Part shown: in pieces, positions 59,210 through 64,000 of the stretch
Layout: every line of letters begins with the position of its first letter
Position numbering within the stretch: position 1 is the stretch's first letter
Assembly (NCBI GenBank): GCA_963920575.1
Contig: OY986973.1
Location: 4,939,054-5,003,053, forward strand
Length of the DNA: 64,000 bases
Source of the DNA: Narthecium ossifragum
Taxonomy: Eukaryota > Streptophyta > Magnoliopsida > Dioscoreales > Nartheciaceae
Direction of reading: 5' to 3'
Translations under genes and position numbers: made by a program
Notes under the pieces: model-generated
The model's input: the letters and a program-made list of their open reading frames with translations, nothing else
What the model was told of the DNA's origin: nothing
Databases searched by the model: none

Positions 59210-59683
59210 GCTGTGCTACTGCTACATTACATCTCAGATGCTGGTGAAAGAGTATACTATTTGTGCTGTTCTATTTCTCCCATATATAAATATGTGCCAC
59301 CACCATGGTTTGTGTTTCGTTATATCTACCCAGATGATTCTTTTTAGCATAGAGGATGAGGATGATCCTTGGGAAATATATAGAGCTCTGCGCCCATTTT
59401 GTTGTATATCTAAGATACTGTTTTATTTGCCTGCCCATTTGTACATCTTGAATACAGCTGATGTTCTCCCAGAAATTTTATAAGACATTTGTTAGTAGAT
59501 ATACTCTGTAAAATGTCCTTTTAGCTCATCAAAAAACTGGAATAATATAGATTGGATTGGTTAGAAAAAAAAGAGTAAATAATGAATCTAAACAATGGAC
59601 CATTATTCATTGAGGAATGCTCTCATACAACATCAAGAGAAGCGGTATTTTGATAGCAAACTCATCAGCTTTGGGTTAACTTC

Positions 59684-60357
59684 TCACTTATCCACATCTA
59701 ATGGCTTGAAATGCTTTCCGTCTATGAGGTAGGTTCCAATCGCCAGGCGAACTGCCCATACATCTTTAGGCTTCCTTGCTACTATTCTGCGAGATCATCA
59801 CAATACCACTATTTCAATACTCAAAACAAAAAATAATAAGCCCCACATTTTCTTCGTCTTTTTCTTTGTTCAGGCTTTTGAGTATTTGAGATCATTTTTT
59901 TCTAAAATTATGTTGCTTAATTAAGTACGATTCTGTCCCTAATCATTTTTTTTCCGAGATATTATATTACTTGATAAGCATACAAATGGGTGATAATTAA
60001 TCTTTAAATCTTTCAAACCAGAATCGTGGAGGAAATTAACAGGGGGGGAATGAAAAAAATGGAATGGCTATCTGTTTACCTTCCGACGTCCCCCGGCTTC
60101 ACCGTTCCTGTGTTCGCTCTGAGGGTGGGCATCGAGTTAGCAGTCTTCAACATGGGCGGCGCCTCCACAATAACTATTGGAGACCCAATTCCAAGATCCA
60201 TACCTCCGCCGTTCGCCGCCTGCGGCGAGTCAGATTGTTGAGATGATTCACACCTAGCGATCAAAACCGGCTTTGGTAAACTATATGGGACTCTAAGACA
60301 TGGGGGAGTTGCAAAGGACATTGGCACCACCACCATAGGGAGTCTAGAAGATAACAA
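59684..60357 (-). CDS. CRR42: CHLORORESPIRATORY REDUCTION 42-like protein (DUF3148), chloroplast NDH biogenesis factor
   Basis: Two minus-strand exons, 60357-60080 and 59786-59684, join through a GT-AG intron (donor AAG/GTAAAC, acceptor CTCGCAG) into 126 residues. Residues 1 to about 50 are Ser/Pro/Ala/Arg-rich and lack acids early, like a chloroplast transit peptide. The rest matches the DUF3148 fold: IGSPIVIVEAPPMLKTANSM, PTLR, GDVGRIVARKPKDVWAVRLA, GTYLIDGKHFKPL. Cyanobacterial members share the LKTADPMPMLRP and WAVRF blocks. In Arabidopsis CRR42 is a stromal factor needed to assemble subcomplex A of the NADH dehydrogenase-like complex. The gene is convergent with the SNARE gene, with stop codons 474 bp apart. 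Later Met residues (8, 13) are possible starts. The GC-rich plus-strand frame at 60026-60241 is a shadow. Confidence 0.85.
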
Positions 60358-60641
60358 AGGATATAGGGAAGGAGAGTAGCATCCATATACTCCTTTCTTG
60401 TGGCTCCAAACTTTACTAGCTCAGTTTCATCATTTTGGTCGTAGTGGGGGACCATAATATTGTTAAGTTCCTTAATAATATTATTTATTTCAATATTATT
60501 AAGTTCCACATAATATTATTCAGGACCAGCACCAAGTGACAAAACCCAATTGCTGGACCCATGTCCTTTTGTTTTTCAATTTTTTTTTCATTTATTTTTT
60601 TAATTTGGTTTGTACTGGCTAATTCTAGGTGTGAAGTATAT
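60358..60641 (-). promoter_or_regulatory. CRR42 upstream region, bounded by a solo LTR
   Basis: Only about 285 bp separate the CRR42 start codon from the LTR end at 60642. AT-rich with TAATATTATT repeats (60449-60525); no certain TATA box chosen. Confidence 0.5.
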
Positions 60642-61043
60642 TGATAATACGTGAAAAGTGTACAAATCACCTCTTTAACTGGGTTTCGTTAATCTCCGAG
60701 CAATGCTATTTTGATAATCTTCTCTCCATTTCAGGTATTAGGACCCTCAGCGAAGATTAGATCAAGTTTAGTGCTAAAATGAACAAATAAAAAACCTACG
60801 AAGTCAAAAGAGCAAAGGAGCAAAGATGGGTCATCTTTGACATCAAAACTGTATCTGCTCAGAAAGAACCAGATAATGTGTCATATATGGCTGAAAAGCT
60901 CTAGAAGTCTAGTTTCCGGAGAATTTTACGGTTCGTGATTCAGAATTTCCTAGAAGAAGTTACGACATTTTTAGTACCAATGACGCAGTCTGAATGACTA
61001 AAGAGAAAATACGCAGAACAAATGATGGATCATCTTCCCCTAT

Positions 61044-61193
61044 AATGATCGATCATTGTACTGTATCAAAGATGACAGAGAACCATGTTTTGAATGATCG
61101 ATCATTTCCTTTCAAATGATCGATCATCCTCGGGCGGAGCCAATTTTTTGGGATCAAATGATCGATCTTCACCCCTAAATGATCGATCATTTA
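61044..61193. repeat. ATGATCGATCAT palindrome array upstream of the LTR 3 TATA box
   Basis: Five copies, at about 61045, 61093, 61116, 61158 and 61180; most are perfect 12-14-bp palindromes, the fourth ends CTTC. They lie 60-210 bp before the TATA box. Confidence 0.9.
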
Positions 61194-61251
61194 ATAGCAG
61201 TTAAGCAAAATCAAAGGCCCAGATCTAATCTGAATTAAGGGGATACATGGG

Positions 61252-61260
61252 CTATAAATA
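61252..61260 (+). promoter_or_regulatory. TATA box of solo LTR 3
   Basis: CTATAAATA in a standard plant context, followed by a pyrimidine-rich leader. It points away from CRR42, toward 62421. Confidence 0.7.
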
Positions 61261-62452
61261 GGCATCTTTTAGGGTTTTTTGGGGCGCTCTAGACTCTCTC
61301 TTGGCTGCTTGGAGGCCAAGGAGAGGGAGCACTCTTTCTTAGTTTCTTTTTCCTCTTTTTAACTTTTCTTTTTAGAATCTTTTGGGAGGAAATCTATGAC
61401 GGAAGAGCTTCATCAACCTTCATCTATGGATCAAACCCTCAAGATGAGTAGCTAAACTCCTCACCATGGGATTCTTATGATGTAACTAGGGTTTCTATTA
61501 TGAATTCCTAAGATTTAGGGCTTGTATACCTATTTGAATGGTTTGTATGGATTGATCTTAATTTCTTTATGAACTTGGTGTGATTTTATTATTAGTGAAT
61601 GAATGATTTGTTCCTTTATGCCCTAGATCTAGGTCTTGAGCATGTTAGGGCTTGAGATTAGATATTCTCATCAAAACATTCATGCTAGAACCATGGATGT
61701 GAGGATTTTCTTCTCGAGAGTAAGAGTTTTGTAAAGCTAAAACCATTACACATAATGCTAGAACCATTATGGCAAGCTCGTAATCCGTTATTCATCTTAA
61801 TTCAAGATTAGGGATTTCGTAGTGCTAGAACCACTACGCTAGTGCTAGAACCATTAGGGTAACTTCTAATCCTTGATACATTCTATTTGACGATCTCAAG
61901 GTGTTAGAACCATCTTGATCTTACACCTAAATCCATATTATACTATTTTCTCGCGATGAATTCATCCTAATCAGAGGATTTATTAGCAGTGATCATAACT
62001 ATTCTTTAGGTCACTGACTTTTAGATAATTGCTTTCACCAACAAGGGATCCTAACCAGAACTTGTTGAGTGATAGGGAGAACTAGCCATTCACCTATCAA
62101 CCATTAGAAAAACCATTCAGTTTGGTTAGCTCGTTCTAATCCTAGAAAGACCTGGTTAGTTATTGATTAAGAATTCCATGATACCTTTTCTCGTATTTAC
62201 CAATCCTTTAGTGTAAAGTTAGTTTAATTTCAATTCTGAATCTTTTCTCAGCTTATTGGTAGGAATACTTAGATTGAGGTTAGTAGTCTAATTATTTTCC
62301 TACGCATTCCTTATGAATTCGACTCGAATTCACTATTATCTACCCCCAAAGTAGTTAGTTTGAAGTTCGAATATAAATTTGTAATTTTGATCGGCCCTAC
62401 GATACTTTACAAACGCTATCATATATCTTCAGATTTTTTATGTAAGAGCACT

Positions 62453-62742
62453 GATTTGTGTACATGGACTAGGGCAGATGCCCTCGAAGCGGTAGTGAGA
62501 TACCGATTGGTTGATCTAGTCTATCGGTTCCATCGATAGAACAATACCGATGGACTAGATCAATCGATCGGTATATATCTACCGATTGAATATACTAATA
62601 ATCGAATCGGTAGGTATATTCTAATTGGTTAATCTAGTCTATCGGTAGAATAATACCGATGGAGTAGATCAACCAATCGGTATCTCGCTATCGATTTGAG
62701 GGCATGTGCAATGTACATACCACGTGGCTATGTACACAAATC
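62453..62742. mobile_element. Palindromic MITE, copy A
   Basis: Ends GATTTGTGTACAT and ATGTACACAAATC are exact inverted repeats. Inside are paired arms GATACCGATTGGTTGATCTA and GATCAACCAATCGGTATC, plus inner ACCGAT/ATCGGT pairs, so nearly the whole 290 bp can fold back. Superfamily not known; target duplication not clear. Confidence 0.75.
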
Positions 62743-62767
62743 TTTTTTTCTTTAGATAATGAGGGTT

Positions 62768-63468
62768 GATTTGTGTACATACTGACGTAACATATGCATT
62801 ACATATGGCCGAATCGGTAGTGGACTACCGATTCTTTCATGTAGTCCATCGGTAGTGATTTACCGATAGAGTAGATCGATGAATCGATATCTCACTACTA
62901 ATTGAATTATTCATCTAGTCCATCGATATCTCTATTAACCAATCGGTACATCACTACGGCCACGTTTGTTTCGCGGGATAGAATATGGGTGGATATAATC
63001 TCCCGGGAGATTGTAACTTGGGATATATTCTCCCGGGAGATGATGTGAGAGGTTAAACCCTTCTCTCTTGTTTGGTAAGACAAATGATAAGATGGGAGAA
63101 GATTTAATCAAATATTTAAAATTTTTTATTTTTTAATCCAATGGATCTTATCTCATGGGATTACATATCCCACCTCCCCCATGGGATAATTTTATCCCAT
63201 GTACATGGGATATGGAGTCCCGATGGGATAATTTATCCCATGTCTAAAATCACACCAAACATGGGATAAAATGGGGTCCACGGGATTATTAATCCTATCC
63301 CATCTATAATACCATGAAACAAACAAGCCCTATGTACAATTCAATCAATAGGGAGCTACCGATTCATTGATCTAATCCATCGGCAGACCACTACCGATGG
63401 ACTAAATGGAAGAATGATTCATTCATCTAGTCCACAATGCACATGTCACGTGACCATATAGACAAAAC
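62768..63468. mobile_element. Palindromic MITE, copy B, split by another MITE
   Basis: Starts GATTTGTGTACAT like copy A and ends near ATATAGACAAAAC, with the same ACCGAT/ATCGGT arms (62812-62957 and 63331-63440). The two halves are separated by the element at 62958-63330. Confidence 0.7.
62958..63330. mobile_element. MITE nested in copy B, PIF/Harbinger-like ends
   Basis: Inverted ends GGCCACGTTTGTTTCGCGGG and CATGAAACAAACAAGCCC; flanking trinucleotides are TAC and TAT, a near match to a 3-bp target. The interior has CTCCCGGGAG and TTATCCCATGTACATGGGAT palindromes. Confidence 0.65.
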
Positions 63469-64000
63469 TTTATCCAATGGATTCTTATATTACAAAATCA
63501 GCAGAATTTCATGCCAAAATACATACTGAATCAGATTGCACGACAACGATGTATAGAAAGACATCAAATTGGGTCCCCTTCAGACAATTTTTTGTCGCGA
63601 ATCCAGACTAAGGATTAAAAGCTCACTTCCTTTTAATTTTTCCCATTAAAAGGAGAATCCAAACCTTCACTTCCTTTTAATTTTTCCAGTGTGCATGAGG
63701 GTGATCATGTCTAAACGTGCAATAAGACAGAATGAGAATGGCAGTAAAATTTGAGAAGTGAGAAGATAGGAATAAGCACAACAGTTTGCTTTGACACCTC
63801 CACTAATAAATGCATGGGAAAATACCTTATGCTCAAGGGCCATGTTTAATGTCCCCATAAGGCCATCATAATAATACATGAGCGATTTCCATTATTTCTC
63901 ATGGTTTTCGTCCTGTTGGTTGGAAAGTGTCGGATAGTAAGAACTCGAGAATACACGCATCAGAAGAGCTTTAAAACATGCACACCTAAGGTCTTTTTAT
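63469..64000. other. Unassigned right end of the window
   Basis: Includes a duplicated CACTTCCTTTTAATTTTTCC phrase (63626 and 63668). A short minus-strand frame (63879 downward) could be part of an exon ending at a GTATTT donor near 63824, but it has no recognisable domain and I do not call a gene. Confidence 0.3.

Larger units (their letters stand above)
60642..62421 (+). mobile_element. Solo LTR 3 (1,780 bp) with TATAT target duplication
   Basis: Starts TGATAATACGTG and ends AAACGCTATCA, flanked by TATAT at 60637-60641 and 62422-62426. It has an LTR-type promoter, GGGCTATAAATAGGC (TATA at 61252-61260), preceded by five AATGATCGATCATT-like palindromes (61044-61193). A region with repeated GCTAGAACCATTA-like phrases follows (61681-61915). 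No internal retrotransposon domain is present, hence solo. The five-base target could be chance in AT-rich DNA, but the TG...CA ends and promoter layout agree. Confidence 0.85.

Noticed and set aside
60026..60241. Plus-strand 71-residue frame
   Set aside because: Antisense of CRR42 exon 1, whose minus-strand reading matches DUF3148 across the intron.
63667..63879. Minus-strand 70-residue frame at the right edge
   Set aside because: Possible exon fragment but no domain; an in-frame stop lies just upstream and no acceptor was found.
1..64000. CRISPR arrays, rRNA, tRNA genes, operons
   Set aside because: None seen; tandem repeats here are microsatellites, transposon repeats or in-gene duplications, and the gene structure is eukaryotic.

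Overview
The window is nuclear DNA from a flowering plant. The evidence is split genes with GT-AG introns, chloroplast- and plasma-membrane-type plant proteins, TTTAGGG-type telomere-like repeats, and several plant transposon classes. A GC-rich, intronless MCTP gene and patches of high GC3 inside otherwise AT-rich genes make a monocot the best guess, but this is inference and no species is claimed.

Layout. 1-545: 3' end of an MCTP gene (C2/PRT_C, ER-plasma membrane contact family). 788-5570: PIF/Harbinger-like element with a decayed transposase. 5955-6504: hAT MITE with an exact 8-bp target duplication. 6623-8348: cluster of GGAATGG-rich inverted-repeat elements. 9874-19432: a complete ten-exon molybdenum aldehyde oxidase gene. 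20220-22185: 5'-truncated L1-type LINE with a poly(A) tail. 23258-27018 and 29862-34020: tandem pair of GH3 beta-glucosidase/exo-glucanase genes with the same nine-exon structure. 35723-37123 (minus): Lys/Glu-rich coiled-coil protein. 39347-50601: autonomous-type Mutator-like element (MULE) with about 315-bp TIRs and a 9-bp target duplication. It holds a MURA-like transposase gene and a small GRF zinc-finger gene. Two related solo LTRs, each with an exact 5-bp target duplication, have inserted into the transposase gene. 51096-51467: second hAT MITE. 53796-59209: a complete 13-exon Qa-SNARE of the SYP132 type. 59684-60357 (minus): a two-exon CRR42 gene for chloroplast NDH biogenesis, convergent with the SNARE gene. 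60642-62421: third solo LTR, ending about 285 bp upstream of the CRR42 start codon. 62453-63468: nested palindromic MITEs.

The host genes are unrelated housekeeping or metabolic genes and do not form a cluster; only the GH3 pair is a local duplication. Host genes look intact by joining exons at consensus splice sites in frame, while most transposon genes are visibly broken. The less ordinary points are: nesting in the MULE that can be read to the base; arrays of inverted repeats around a GATCGA core in all three solo LTRs; an in-frame 41-residue duplication in the aldehyde oxidase; loss of a substrate-clamp Trp in one GH3 copy; a GC-AG intron shared by both GH3 copies; and a solo LTR close to the CRR42 promoter. 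I found no clearly unprecedented multi-gene system. All exon coordinates were read by eye from splice consensus and frame; no alignment or transcript data were available.
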